This document shows positions 1-9,132 of a DNA stretch of 64,000 bases, in pieces; the first letter of the stretch is position 1; every line of letters begins with the position of its first letter. Under the pieces are notes generated by a model. It searched no databases. It had not been told where the DNA came from and was given only the letters and a program-made list of their open reading frames with translations. Where the stretch lies: the NCBI GenBank assembly GCA_038225475.1, contig JBBRRA010000008.1:62001-126000 (forward strand). Reading direction: 5' to 3'. Source of the DNA: Polymorphobacter_B sp038225475. Its GTDB lineage: Bacteria > Pseudomonadota > Alphaproteobacteria > Sphingomonadales > Sphingomonadaceae. Position numbers and translations under genes: made by a program.

Positions 1-715
1 GGATGATCGGCGATACCGACACCAGCACCGGCACACCCGCTGCACGCAGCGCCGCGACGGCTGCGAGCCGCCGTCGCGGTGCAGCGGCGCGCGGCTCGAG
101 CGTCCGTGCCGTGGCAGGATCGAGCGTCGTTACCGAAATGACCACGCTGGCCAGACCGCCGGCAGCCATCGGACCAAGCAGGTCGAGATCGCGGACGATC
201 CGGTCGGACTTGGTCGTGATCATCACCGGGTGGCGAAACTCGCGCAGCACCTCGAGCACGCTGCGCGTGATCGCAAAGCGCGCTTCGATCGGCTGATAGG
301 GGTCGGTATTGGTGCCCATCGCCAGCGGCGCAGCGGTGTATCCGCGTTTAGACAGTTCGGTGCGGAGCAGCCGCGCCGCATCGGGCTTGGCGGTCAGCCG
401 CGATTCGAAATCCAGCCCGGGCGACAGCCCGAGATAGGCGTGCGTCGGGCGTGCAAAGCAATAGACGCAGCCGTGCTCGCAGCCGCGATAGGCGTTGAGC
501 GAGCGATCGAACGGAATGTCGGGCGACGTGTTGCGGCTGATGATCGTGCGCGGCGTTTCGAGTGCGACCGTCGTCCGATGCGCCGGGGGTGCGCCATCGA
601 CCATAGCGGCGTCGTCGAGCCAATCACCTTCCAGCGCGCGCGCCAGATCGTCGAAACGCGCGCTGCGGTGATTGGTCGGCGCGCCTCGGCCATGCAGGGG
701 AGGGGGAACCGGCAT
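1..715 (-). CDS. PA0069-type radical SAM protein (3' end outside window)
   Basis: Reading leftward from an ATG at 715, an open frame of 238 codons runs off the left edge without a stop. It carries the radical SAM cluster motif CEHGCVYC (CX3CX2C) preceded by NAYRGC, then TNTDPYQPIE and KSDRIVRD. This is the arrangement of the COG1533 / PA0069 family, SplB-like radical SAM proteins of unknown substrate. The family is known to bind a [4Fe-4S] cluster and SAM; the reaction is not established. It is the last gene of a leftward group, 42 bases after the RcnB-like gene. The C-terminal part is missing, so only the family call is secure. Confidence 0.88.
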   Translation of the reverse strand, partial: MPVPPPLHGRGAPTNHRSARFDDLARALEGDWLDDAAMVDGAPPAHRTTVALETPRTIISRNTSPDIPFDRSLNAYRGCEHGCVYCFARPTHAYLGLSPGLDFESRLTAKPDAARLLRTELSKRGYTAAPLAMGTNTDPYQPIEARFAITRSVLEVLREFRHPVMITTKSDRIVRDLDLLGPMAAGGLASVVISVTTLDPATARTLEPRAAAPRRRLAAVAALRAAGVPVLVSVSPII

Positions 716-757
716 GACCGCAGAATAGCGGTCATGCTGGAACGAAGCAAGAACGGG

Positions 758-1255
758 CTAGCGGAACACGCCGTAGCGCACGTCGCGGATATGACCGGTG
801 CGCGTGTTGACCAGCACAAGGTCGGGACCATAGCGCACCCAGCGATATAGGTGCGGCGGCGCGTACAGGCCGAACAGATGATAGTCGTTGAAATAATAGG
901 CCGACCCGAACAGCACCGCAGGCAGGACTGCACCGACGTGCCAGCGGCGGTAGTGATAGCCGTGCGGGTAGCGATAAATGGGCGGCCGATAGTGCGGCGG
1001 CCGATGGAAACCGCCGCCATTGTGCGGCGGGCGCGGATGCTGTGGCCGGGGATGTGTTGGGCGGACCGGCGTAACCGGGCCGGGGCGCGGTGGTTGGATG
1101 GATGGGCCGCCGTTGCCCGGCCCCCCCGGTCGCGGCGGTCGAACTTGCCCGCCGCCTTGGCCGGGACGCGCCATCTTGTCTTGCATCTGCGCATCAGCAA
1201 GGCCCGGAGCGAGCAGTGCAAGCGCTGCTGCGGTCAACCAAAAGTTACGGCGCAT
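758..1255 (-). CDS. RcnB-like periplasmic protein, Pro/Gly/His-rich
   Basis: 165 residues. The ATG at 1255 opens a clear signal peptide (MRRNFWLTAAALALLAPG, cleavage near ADAQ). Residues about 30-95 are low complexity, rich in Pro, Gly, Arg and His. The C-terminus YRWVRYGPDLVLVNTRTG then VRYGVFR is the hallmark of the RcnB family (named for an E. coli periplasmic protein of nickel/cobalt homeostasis). The His-rich stretch would suit metal binding, but that is inference. An upstream in-frame extension is rejected because it would bury the signal peptide. In sphingomonads this family is abundant and functionally loose. Confidence 0.8.
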   Translation of the reverse strand: MRRNFWLTAAALALLAPGLADAQMQDKMARPGQGGGQVRPPRPGGPGNGGPSIQPPRPGPVTPVRPTHPRPQHPRPPHNGGGFHRPPHYRPPIYRYPHGYHYRRWHVGAVLPAVLFGSAYYFNDYHLFGLYAPPHLYRWVRYGPDLVLVNTRTGHIRDVRYGVFR

Positions 1256-1314
1256 CGCGACCTCCCTGGTGTGATGGCCGAGCCTAAGCCGCAATGCGCC
1301 GCCGGGCAACCGCG

Positions 1315-1842
1315 CTAGCGTTCCATCAACCTCGGCATCAGCTCGACGAAATTGCACGGGCGGTGGCGGCTATCGAGCTGCGTGCCGAGGATGCCGTCCC
1401 ACGCATCGCGCACTGCGCCGGTCGAACCCGGCAGCGCAAAAATATAGGTGCCGCGCGCGACACCGGCGGTGGCGCGGGACTGGATCGTCGAAGTGCCGAT
1501 CGTCGCATAACTCAGCCAGCGGAACAGCTCGCCGAAGCCGGGGATTTCCTTGTCCCAAACCTGCGCCAACGCCTCGGGCGTGACGTCGCGGCCGGTAACG
1601 CCGGTGCCGCCGGTCGAAATGATGCAATCGACCATCGGATCGGCGATCCATGTCTCGAACTGCGCGACGAGGACTGGAACGTCGTCGCGCACGATGGCGC
1701 GCGCGGCGAGCAGATGCCCGGCCTTGGTCAGCCGCTCGACGAGCGTATCGCCCGACCGGTCGTCGGCTTCGGTGCGCGTATCGGATACCGTCAGGACGGC
1801 GATGCGGACGGGACGGAAGGGCAGCGTTTCATCGATCGGCAT
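1315..1842 (-). CDS. moaB: Molybdenum cofactor biosynthesis protein B
   Basis: 175 residues, full length for the MoaB/MogA family. The fold markers are RIAVLTVSDTRT near the start, the molybdopterin-binding loop STGGTGVTGRDVTPEA, and FALPGSTGAVRDAW with RHRPCNFVELMPRL at the end. The family adenylylates molybdopterin or otherwise handles the pterin before metal insertion; which step MoaB does in this organism cannot be read here. The start lies 6 bases after the stop of the lytic transglycosylase, so the two are probably cotranscribed although functionally unrelated. Confidence 0.93.
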   Translation of the reverse strand: MPIDETLPFRPVRIAVLTVSDTRTEADDRSGDTLVERLTKAGHLLAARAIVRDDVPVLVAQFETWIADPMVDCIISTGGTGVTGRDVTPEALAQVWDKEIPGFGELFRWLSYATIGTSTIQSRATAGVARGTYIFALPGSTGAVRDAWDGILGTQLDSRHRPCNFVELMPRLMER

Positions 1843-1848
1843 GACGGC

Positions 1849-3660
1849 CTATTGCCCCGATACCGCCACGGTGGGCAAGCCGGGCAGTGGCGGCAGCGGT
1901 GCCACATAGGTCGGCGCGACCTTTACGCCCGCTGCCCCCGTCAATCCGGGAAAGCGCGGCCACAGGTTCGCCGACAGCGCGTCGATCGATGGCGGGCGTT
2001 TGCCGTCGCGCAGCTGATACATCCAGTAATTGCGCAAGACGACTTCGACATAGTGCCGGGTTTCGCGGAACGGGATCGATTCGATGAACAGCAGCGGGTC
2101 GGCGTTGTCGCGCACGCTGGTGTTCCATTTCTGGACCGACCCCGGCCCGGCATTATACGCCGCGACGACCTTCGGTAGCAGCCCGGCGGTCCACGGCGTA
2201 TCGCGCAGATATTCGAGATACGACTGGCCAAGTTCGATATTGAAGCTCGGATCGCCGGGATCGAGCGGCGGCAGCGGGATATCGCCGAGCTGTTTCTTCA
2301 CGATCGCGGCGGTGCCGGGCATGATCTGCATGATCCCCTTGGCCCCCGTCCGCGATGTGGCGCGCGTGATGAAATTGCTTTCCTGCAACGCGTGCGCGAA
2401 CACCAGCGCGCGATCGACCCGCCACCCGCGCACCGGGGCCCATTCGGGGGCGGGATAGCGCGCCGACATCGGCGCATCGGCCCCGAGCGGCGGATGCTGC
2501 GCCAGCCAATATTGCGTTGCCGGCAGGTTGAGCTTTGCCGCAAGCCGGAGCAGCGGCTCATAGTCGGTGGTGTCGGTGGTCGCGCCAAGATATTTCAACT
2601 CGCGGTCGGCCAGACCAAGCTGCCCGATCTCGACCAGTGCTGCAGCACGGTGCGCGCCCGCAAGGCTGCCGATGGTGTTCCAGTCGGCGGTGATGAAGTC
2701 GGGCTCGGTCCAGTCGAGCGCGGGCGAAATGCCGAGCGTCCGCGCCGCGAGCAGACCGTAAAAGCTGGTCGACTTTGCCGCCGCTGCTTCGAGCCGTGGT
2801 GCTGACAGCTCGGGCCGCCCGGCACCAAGCCACGCACGGCTCGCCCAATACGCCGCGGCGGCGACCAGATCGTCGCTTGCATAGGCTTTGTTGACGTTGT
2901 CGAAATCGCTCGCCGCGCCGGGGTAATCGCCGCTTCGGAACCCTGCCAGTCCGGCGACCCAGCTGCCGAGCGCGGCCCATTCGCCGCTGCCCTTGGCGGC
3001 AGCGCGGCCCATTCGCACCGCCGCACCGTCGTCGCCTGCTCCATAAAAGCTCCATGCTGTCCGCTCGGCCCATTCGGCGGCGACATCGGGAGCACAATCG
3101 GCGTGCAGCCGCGCCCATGCGGCCTCGGCATCGGCATTGCGATTGGCGGCAAGCAGCGGTTTGAGCGTGGCGGCGAGTTCGGCGTCCGATGCGCTGCTGC
3201 CAAAGCTGCTGCGCGGGCTCATCGCCGGTTTGTAGGTGACGGTTCGCAGCGTCCGCGCCATCGGGAAGGCAAAGCCGGTCGCGCCCGGCCCGAGCCGCTG
3301 CGCGAGCAGCGGGGCCTGCGGCAGGTCGAGGTTCTTGGTGAGCCACGCGCCGAGCGCTTCGGGGGATTGGCGCGATCCACCGCGCGCCAGCAGCAACTGC
3401 GCCTGCGCCGCGCCGTTCAGGATGCCGTCGCCGAGCGTCGCCAACGCCGCCTCCGCCGCGCTCAGCCGGCCAGCATCGATGTCGAGGAAGATCTGGCGGT
3501 ACGTCGCGCGCTGCGCCGGGGTTAGCTGCGTCGGCACCCGGCGCTGCGCCGCGGTAATGCCGTCGCCGCGCACGCCAGTAACGGTGATCTGACCCGGATC
3601 GCCGGGTTCGGCGCGCGCGGCAGTGCCTGCCATCACCAATGCCAGCAGCAGCGCCTTCAT
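1849..3660 (-). CDS. Soluble lytic murein transglycosylase (Slt70-like)
   Basis: 603 residues from an ATG at 3660. A signal peptide (MKALLLALVMAGTAARA) is followed by a long Ala-rich helical region of the Slt superhelix type and a C-terminal SLT domain. The catalytic Glu is in ALQESNF at about residue 424, followed by GAKGIMQIMPGTA and VAAYNAGPGSVQKW. It would cleave the MurNAc-GlcNAc bond of peptidoglycan in the periplasm to give 1,6-anhydro ends. The frame stays open to 3936, but the ATG at 3660 gives the signal peptide and overlaps the upstream glycosylase stop by ATGA, so it is preferred. Confidence 0.92.
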   Translation of the reverse strand: MKALLLALVMAGTAARAEPGDPGQITVTGVRGDGITAAQRRVPTQLTPAQRATYRQIFLDIDAGRLSAAEAALATLGDGILNGAAQAQLLLARGGSRQSPEALGAWLTKNLDLPQAPLLAQRLGPGATGFAFPMARTLRTVTYKPAMSPRSSFGSSASDAELAATLKPLLAANRNADAEAAWARLHADCAPDVAAEWAERTAWSFYGAGDDGAAVRMGRAAAKGSGEWAALGSWVAGLAGFRSGDYPGAASDFDNVNKAYASDDLVAAAAYWASRAWLGAGRPELSAPRLEAAAAKSTSFYGLLAARTLGISPALDWTEPDFITADWNTIGSLAGAHRAAALVEIGQLGLADRELKYLGATTDTTDYEPLLRLAAKLNLPATQYWLAQHPPLGADAPMSARYPAPEWAPVRGWRVDRALVFAHALQESNFITRATSRTGAKGIMQIMPGTAAIVKKQLGDIPLPPLDPGDPSFNIELGQSYLEYLRDTPWTAGLLPKVVAAYNAGPGSVQKWNTSVRDNADPLLFIESIPFRETRHYVEVVLRNYWMYQLRDGKRPPSIDALSANLWPRFPGLTGAAGVKVAPTYVAPLPPLPGLPTVAVSGQ

Positions 3661-4355
3661 GCGTCGATCCGTGCGCGGAACGCGCACAGGTCGGCCCACG
3701 CCAGCGCCTTGTGTGCCGGCTGGCGCAACAGATAGGCGGGGTGAAAGGTTGGCAATACCGGAATCTCGAGCCCGCCGATGCGCGCTGTTTGCCAGTGCCC
3801 GCGCAACCGGTTGATGCCTTCGCTTGAACCGCACAGCGCCGCGGCTGCCACGCCGCCGAGCGCGAGGATCGCGCGCGGCTTGATCAGCTGCAGCTGACGC
3901 TCGCGCCACGCGGTCGCATCGGCGCCGTCGGGCCAATAGCTGGCATTGGTGAGGTAGGCAGTCGTCCGGTCGCGCCCGATGCTGGCGAGCATCCGGTCGA
4001 GCAACGCGCCGGCGTCGTCGGCAAACACCCGCCCGGCCGCAACATCGCCCGGCGTCGGCACATCGCCGATCAGCATCACGCCCGATGCCGCTGCACCATC
4101 GGCAACCAGGCTGCCGCCGCGGAACGCTTCGATGGCAGCCGCCAGCGTTTCAAGGCTGTCGACATTCGCGGCAAGCCGGGGCGCAGCGGCGGCGGCGGGC
4201 GTCGGCGCGGCACGGACGACGGACGGCGGCGGGGCTGCAACGTCCGCCAGCCAGTCGTGCGCGCCGTCCCCGACCAGCGTGTCGACGCCGGCCTCGACCA
4301 GCCAGCCGAGTGCCGACGCCAGTTCGCCGCGTGTAACCTCTGTTCCGATGCTCAT
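3657..4355 (-). CDS. Uracil-DNA glycosylase superfamily protein, divergent family 4-like
   Basis: 232 residues. The C-terminal half follows family 4/5 uracil-DNA glycosylases: GRDRTTAYLTNASYWPDG, ILALGGVAAAALCG, INRLRGHW and PTFHPAYLLRQPAHKALAW. The N-terminal third is Ala/Pro-rich. Two things are odd. The first active-site motif, usually GEAPG, reads GDVPT. None of the four cysteines that hold the [4Fe-4S] cluster in family 4 enzymes is present. It may be an atypical or inactive member. It overlaps the transglycosylase start by ATGA and is divergent from the ETF-QO gene, with the promoters presumably in 4356-4449. Confidence 0.75.
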   Translation of the reverse strand: MSIGTEVTRGELASALGWLVEAGVDTLVGDGAHDWLADVAAPPPSVVRAAPTPAAAAAPRLAANVDSLETLAAAIEAFRGGSLVADGAAASGVMLIGDVPTPGDVAAGRVFADDAGALLDRMLASIGRDRTTAYLTNASYWPDGADATAWRERQLQLIKPRAILALGGVAAAALCGSSEGINRLRGHWQTARIGGLEIPVLPTFHPAYLLRQPAHKALAWADLCAFRARIDA

Positions 4356-4449
4356 TGTGCCATAGCTTGTGCGTCACCCTAAGCTCTGGTCAAGCGGGCT
4401 GCTGCTCCGTATCTGATGAAGTAGTGCAATCGTGCGACGGGCTGGTGGA

Positions 4450-6099
4450 ATGACAACACGCGAATCGATGCCATACGACATCGTCATCGTCGGCGGCGGC
4501 CCGGCGGGGCTTTCGGCCGCGATCCGCGCCAAGCAGGCGGCCGCGAGTGCAGGCATCGAGCTCGCGGTGTGCGTGCTCGAAAAAGGCTCGGAGATCGGCG
4601 CGCACATCCTGTCAGGTGCCGTGGTCGATCCGATCGCGATGGACGAGCTGCTGCCGAACTGGCGCGACCTCGATAGCCCGATGACGGTTCCGGTGGTCGA
4701 GAACCATCACTGGATCATGACCAAGGACAAGCAGTTCGAGTTTCCGCACGCGCTGATGCCGCCGTTCATGAACAACAAGGGCTGTTATACGGTCAGCCTC
4801 GGCAATCTGTGCCGGTGGCTGGCGGGTCAGGCGGAGGCGCTCGGCGTCGAGATATTTCCGGGCTTTGCGGCGGCCGAAGTGCTGTTCAACGACGACGGCT
4901 CGGTCAAGGGCGTCGCCACCGGCGACATGGGCATCGCCAAGGACGGCACGCACAAGGACAGCTATCAGCCGGGCCTCGAGCTCCATGCCAAATACACATT
5001 CTTTGCCGAAGGCGTGCGCGGGCATCTGTCGAAGCAGCTGATCCGTCAGTTCGCGCTCGACAAGGATAGCCAGCCACAGGTTTATGGCATCGGCATCAAG
5101 GAGCTGTGGGACATCGATCCGGCGCTGCATGTGCCGGGGCGCGTTATCCATACGCAGGGCTGGCCGCTCGACGAGGCGAACGGCGGCGGGTTCATCTATC
5201 ATCAGGCGAACAATCAGGTTGCGCTCGGCTTCGTCACCTGGCTCAACTATTCGAACCCGTATCTGTCGCCGTTCGACGAGATGCAGCGTTGGAAGACGCA
5301 TCCGGCGATCAAGGCGATCCTGACCGGCGGGCGGCGGGTCAGCTATGGTGCGCGCGCGATCAACGACGGTGGCTGGCAGTCGGTCCCCAAACTGACCTTC
5401 CCCGGCGGCGCGCTGATCGGGTGCTCGGCGGGTTTCGTCAACGTGCCGCGCATCAAGGGCAGCCACACCGCGATGAAGACCGGCATGATGGCAGCCGATG
5501 CCGCGGTCGCGGCGATCACCGCGCAGCGCGGTGGCGACGAGCTGACAGCCTATGCCGACACCTATCAGGCGAGCTGGGTCGAAAAGGAGCTGCGCGGCGT
5601 CCGCAACACGCTGCCGGCGGTTGAAAAGTTCGGCAACGTCATCGGCACCGGCATCGCCGGCGTGACGATGTGGGCGGAACATCTTGGGCTGCGGATGCCG
5701 TTCACCTTTGGGCATCACAAAGATCACGAGCAACTGCGCCGCAAGGAGCATGTCCGCAAGATCGACTATCCCAAGCCCGACGGGGTGTTCAGCTTCGACA
5801 AGCTGACCTCGGTATTCCTGTCGAACACCAATCACGAGGAGGATCAGCCGGTCCATCTGACGCTCAAGGATGCGTCGGTGCCGATCGAGATCAACCTGCC
5901 GCTGTACGACGAGCCGGCGCAACGCTATTGCCCGGCAGGCGTTTACGAGATCGTCGGACTGGAAACCGAGACGCCGCGGCTGCAGATCAACGCGCAGAAC
6001 TGCGTCCACTGCAAGACTTGTGATATCAAGGACCCGACGCAGAACATCAACTGGGTGGTTCCCGAAGGCGGCGGCGGTCCCAATTACCCGAACATGTAG
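4450..6099 (+). CDS. Electron transfer flavoprotein-ubiquinone oxidoreductase
   Basis: 549 residues. It passes electrons from reduced ETF (fatty-acid and amino-acid oxidation) to ubiquinone at the inner membrane. The N-terminus has the FAD dinucleotide motif YDIVIVGGGPAG. The middle has the conserved WPLDEANGGGFIYH stretch and the ETF-QO signature GCSAGFVNVPRIKGSH. The C-terminus has the [4Fe-4S] ligands YCPAG plus CVHCKTCDIKDPTQNINW. I chose the ATG at 4450 (MTTRESMPYD); a GTG at 4432 and an ATG at 4468 are also in frame. It is the first gene of a rightward run and is divergent from the glycosylase gene. Confidence 0.96.
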   Translation: MTTRESMPYDIVIVGGGPAGLSAAIRAKQAAASAGIELAVCVLEKGSEIGAHILSGAVVDPIAMDELLPNWRDLDSPMTVPVVENHHWIMTKDKQFEFPHALMPPFMNNKGCYTVSLGNLCRWLAGQAEALGVEIFPGFAAAEVLFNDDGSVKGVATGDMGIAKDGTHKDSYQPGLELHAKYTFFAEGVRGHLSKQLIRQFALDKDSQPQVYGIGIKELWDIDPALHVPGRVIHTQGWPLDEANGGGFIYHQANNQVALGFVTWLNYSNPYLSPFDEMQRWKTHPAIKAILTGGRRVSYGARAINDGGWQSVPKLTFPGGALIGCSAGFVNVPRIKGSHTAMKTGMMAADAAVAAITAQRGGDELTAYADTYQASWVEKELRGVRNTLPAVEKFGNVIGTGIAGVTMWAEHLGLRMPFTFGHHKDHEQLRRKEHVRKIDYPKPDGVFSFDKLTSVFLSNTNHEEDQPVHLTLKDASVPIEINLPLYDEPAQRYCPAGVYEIVGLETETPRLQINAQNCVHCKTCDIKDPTQNINWVVPEGGGGPNYPNM

Positions 6100-6128
6100 G
6101 CGACTGGTTTGACCACGGAAATGAAGCG

Positions 6129-7808
6129 ATGACGCCGGGCCTGCGGATCCTGATCGTGGCCGCCGTGCTGGCTCCCGCCGTCGCGGCTGCAGCGGTCCCG
6201 CGCCCGGTGCGCGGGCCGGAGCTGAGCTATGTGCTTGGCCGCTTTGCCGCTGCAACCGACGACCTGCCCGAGGCGGCGCGCTATTTCGATGCCGCGCGGC
6301 GGCAGGATGCGGTCGATCCGGCGCTGACCCGGCGGACGTTCGAGCTGGCGGTGGCGGCCGGCAACGCGCCGCTGGCGGTGGCGCTAGCGAACCAGCTCGC
6401 CGCAGCAAACGAGAGCGATCCGACCGTCGCGCTGATCCGCCTTACCGATGCGCTGCAGCGCCGCGACTGGAACGCTGCCGACGCCGCGCGTGCCGGGCTT
6501 GCCGATGCCGGATATGCCGCCGTTGTCGCGCCGATCGTGACGGCGTGGACGCTGCAGGGGCGCGGCCGGACCGATGCAGCGATCGCGGCGGTCGATCCGG
6601 GAAAATTCCAGGGTTTTGCCCGCAGCTATGTCACCGAGCATCGCGCGATGCTGCTGGCCACTGCCGGGCGCGCCGATGCGGCGGCGGCCGACTATGCCGC
6701 GCTACTCGCGGGTGCGGGGGCAAATGTCGTGCGGCTGCGCGTGGCGGCAGCAGCCGCGCAACAGGCGGGCGGCCATGCCGCCGATGCCGCAAAGACGCTG
6801 GGCACCGAGGCTGAACCGCAACTCGCCGCAGCCCGCATCAGCTTGGCAGCGGGCAAGCCGATCGCCGATCCGGTGACCACGCCGCGGCAGGGCGTGGCGT
6901 GGCTCGCGTCGCGACTGGCAACCGATCTGGCGCGCGAAAAGCCGGTACCACTGGCGCTGATCTTTGCGCGCGTGGCAACCTTTCTTGCGCCCGAAACGCC
7001 CGAAACCTGGCTGATTGCAGGCGACGTCCTGGCGCGCAACCGGCGCGACGATGCCGCAATCGCCGCCTATGCGCACGTCACCACCGGCGACCTTGCCGCG
7101 GCGGCACGGGCGCGCCGCGCGCAGGTTCTCGCCGACGCCGGGCGCGACGCCGAAGCGCGCGTGTTGCTCGAGGCCGCTGCTGCCGCCAAGGCGGCCACCG
7201 CCGAAGACTGGGCGCGCCTCGGCGATCTCGACCGCAAGGATTTGCGCTACGCCGATGCGGCGCGCGCCTATGACCGCGGTATCGCGCTTGCACAGGCGCG
7301 CGCCGATGCCGGCTGGACGCTCTATTTCCTGCGCGGCACTGCCTATGAGCAGGCGGGTGATTGGCCGCATGCCGAGCCCGACCTGCGCACCGCGCTCGAA
7401 CTGTCGCCGCAACAACCGGTGGTGCTCAACTATCTCGGTTATTCGCTGCTCGACCGCGGCCTGAAGCTGGCGGAGGCGCAGGCGTTGATCGAAACGGCGG
7501 CGAAGTTGCGCCCCGATGACGGCGCGATCATCGATTCGCTCGGGTGGGCCTATTACCGCACCGGTCAGTTCGACAAGGCTGCGGCCACGCTCGAACGCGC
7601 CGTCATTGCCGAACCCGGCGATCCGGCGATCAACGACCATCTCGGCGACGCCGAATGGCGGATCGGGCGGCAGCTCGACGCGCGGTTCCGGTGGCGCGCG
7701 GCGCTCGACCTCGGCATTGCACCGGCGCAGGCGGCTGCGGTTCGGGCCAAGCTCGACTTCGGGCTCGACGTCGCGCTCGCACAGGCGGCGGCGGTACCGC
7801 GGCGTTGA
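6129..7808 (+). CDS. Secreted TPR-repeat protein
   Basis: 559 residues with a signal peptide (MTPGLRILIVAAVLAPAVAAAA) and a body of degenerate, then clear, tetratricopeptide repeats. The best repeats lie in the last third (VLNYLGYSLLDRG, IIDSLGWAYYRTGQFDKAA, INDHLGDAEWRIGR). The protein is probably periplasmic or outer-membrane associated and would act as a protein-interaction scaffold. Similar TPR proteins sit beside ispE in other alphaproteobacteria, without a known role. The stop overlaps the TTG start of ispE (TTGA at 7805-7808), so the two are translationally coupled. Confidence 0.85.
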   Translation: MTPGLRILIVAAVLAPAVAAAAVPRPVRGPELSYVLGRFAAATDDLPEAARYFDAARRQDAVDPALTRRTFELAVAAGNAPLAVALANQLAAANESDPTVALIRLTDALQRRDWNAADAARAGLADAGYAAVVAPIVTAWTLQGRGRTDAAIAAVDPGKFQGFARSYVTEHRAMLLATAGRADAAAADYAALLAGAGANVVRLRVAAAAAQQAGGHAADAAKTLGTEAEPQLAAARISLAAGKPIADPVTTPRQGVAWLASRLATDLAREKPVPLALIFARVATFLAPETPETWLIAGDVLARNRRDDAAIAAYAHVTTGDLAAAARARRAQVLADAGRDAEARVLLEAAAAAKAATAEDWARLGDLDRKDLRYADAARAYDRGIALAQARADAGWTLYFLRGTAYEQAGDWPHAEPDLRTALELSPQQPVVLNYLGYSLLDRGLKLAEAQALIETAAKLRPDDGAIIDSLGWAYYRTGQFDKAAATLERAVIAEPGDPAINDHLGDAEWRIGRQLDARFRWRAALDLGIAPAQAAAVRAKLDFGLDVALAQAAAVPRR

Positions 7809-8629
7809 CGCTGTACGAAGCCGCGCCGGCAAAGCTCAATCTGGCGTTGCATGTGCGGCGGCGGCGCGCTGACGGCTATCACGACCTCGAAACGATCTTT
7901 GCTTTCACCGAATTCGGCGACACGCTTTCGGCAGTGATCGCCGATGCAACGACGCTGACCGTCGAGGGTGAGTTTGCCAGCGTCATCGACACGGTCGACA
8001 ATCTCGTGCTGCGCGCCGCCGATGCGCTGCGGACGGCATCGGGGGTCGGCCACGGGGCGGCGCTCCATCTCGTCAAGCGCATTCCGGTCGCTGCCGGGCT
8101 CGGCGGCGGTTCGGCGGATGCGGCGGCAGCACTTCGGCTGCTCAACCGGCTGTGGGGAACCGATTGGCCGCTCGCGCGGCTTGCCGCGCTCGGCGCAACG
8201 CTCGGGGCCGATGTGCCGGCCTGTGTGCTCGGCGGCGTGCTGCTCGGGCAGGGGCGCGGCGAGCAGCTCACCCAGATCGACAGCGTGGCGGTGACCGGCG
8301 CGCCGGTGCTGCTGGTCAACCCGCGCGTGGCGATGCCGACCGGACCGGTGTTCGCCGGCTGGGACGGCGAAGACCGCGGCCGACTCGACCCCAGCGCGGA
8401 TTTGCAGGCGCTGCGCAACGATCTGCAGCTGCCGGCGTTGGCGATCGCGCCGATCGTCGGCAAAGTCGTCGATGCACTGCAGTACACCGGCGCTTCGCTG
8501 GTTCGGATGTCGGGGTCCGGAGCGACGTGCCTTGCGCTCTTCGACACGATGGAGGCGCGCGATTTAGCGAGCGATTCGATCGGCCTAGCGCATCCCGGAT
8601 GGTGGACTGCGCCTACCAGATTGCATTAA
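7805..8629 (+). CDS. ispE: 4-diphosphocytidyl-2-C-methyl-D-erythritol kinase
   Basis: 274 residues. It phosphorylates CDP-methylerythritol in the MEP isoprenoid pathway; IspDF, which does the steps on either side, is at 56581-57732. The GHMP-kinase signs are AAPAKLNLALHV and GYHDLETIF at the start, the ATP loop PVAAGLGGGSADAAAALRLL, and MSGSGATCLALF near the end. No ATG precedes the conserved N-terminus. The TTG at 7805, which overlaps the preceding stop as TTGA, gives MTLYEAAPAKLNL and fits the family. Confidence 0.94.
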   Translation: MTLYEAAPAKLNLALHVRRRRADGYHDLETIFAFTEFGDTLSAVIADATTLTVEGEFASVIDTVDNLVLRAADALRTASGVGHGAALHLVKRIPVAAGLGGGSADAAAALRLLNRLWGTDWPLARLAALGATLGADVPACVLGGVLLGQGRGEQLTQIDSVAVTGAPVLLVNPRVAMPTGPVFAGWDGEDRGRLDPSADLQALRNDLQLPALAIAPIVGKVVDALQYTGASLVRMSGSGATCLALFDTMEARDLASDSIGLAHPGWWTAPTRLH

Positions 8630-8652
8630 AATCGCATATTCTGTTGCACTGC

Positions 8653-8777
8653 AGCATGAGTCATGCTCAAATAACTTTGATCGACACTCAGTTTGCGCTT
8701 GACGGCGCAATTGAGTCTGACTTAAAGCACCACTCAGTTGTTCTGAGTACCGCTCACTTCCGGCTTTTACCGGTAAA
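8653..8777. promoter_or_regulatory. AT-rich intergenic region with clustered palindromes
   Basis: This spacer between ispE and the small secreted protein is visibly AT-richer than its flanks and full of symmetry: a 15-base palindrome at 8653-8667 (AGCATGA-G-TCATGCT), arms ACTCAG/CTGAGT around five bases at 8732-8748, and a perfect 12-mer TTTACCGGTAAA at 8766-8777. CACTCAGTT occurs twice, at 8685-8693 and 8731-8739. A possible -35 TTGACG lies at 8699-8704, with only a weak -10 after it. It looks like a regulated promoter for the 8793 gene; the regulator is unknown. Confidence 0.4.
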
Positions 8778-8792
8778 CGCAGGAGAGACATC

Positions 8793-9104
8793 ATGTTCGC
8801 TCGTTTCCTCATCGCCGCCCCGATCGCCATCATTGTCAGCGCTGGTTTCCTTGGCGCTGCTGCCGGCCCGGCCGTTGCCGCACCGCTTGCGAATTGCGCG
8901 ACGACCCCGGTTCAGCTGCGGGCCGCCGCCGCCTCGTCGACCGATGCCAATGCACAGCGCAAGGCGTTGATGTTCGTCACCACCGGCGAAAAGCTGTGTG
9001 TCGACAACGCCAAGTTCGAAGCCGCGCAGAAGTTTGCCGCCGCCGCGAAGGCGCTCAACGTCGATCTCGCATCGCTGCCGGTCGCATCGGTCTCGGCGCA
9101 GTAA
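8793..9104 (+). CDS. Small secreted protein of unknown function
   Basis: 103 residues. A signal peptide (MFARFLIAAPIAIIVSAGFLGAAAGPAVAA) is followed by a mature part of about 73 residues with two cysteines (ANCATTP and KLCVDN), perhaps a disulfide. The rest is Ala-rich and probably helical. I do not recognise the family. A good ribosome binding site (AGGAGA) precedes the ATG. The gene has its own promoter region upstream and a strong intrinsic terminator 28 bases after its stop, so it appears to be a stand-alone, well-expressed transcript. Confidence 0.75.
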   Translation: MFARFLIAAPIAIIVSAGFLGAAAGPAVAAPLANCATTPVQLRAAAASSTDANAQRKALMFVTTGEKLCVDNAKFEAAQKFAAAAKALNVDLASLPVASVSAQ

Positions 9105-9132
9105 TCTCCCGACCCTCGACCCCGAGGCTCTT

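Noticed and set aside
4612..6408. 598-codon open frame on the minus strand opposite the ETF-QO gene
   Set aside because: Arg/Ala-rich shadow of a strongly conserved plus-strand gene; no domain motifs or plausible start context.
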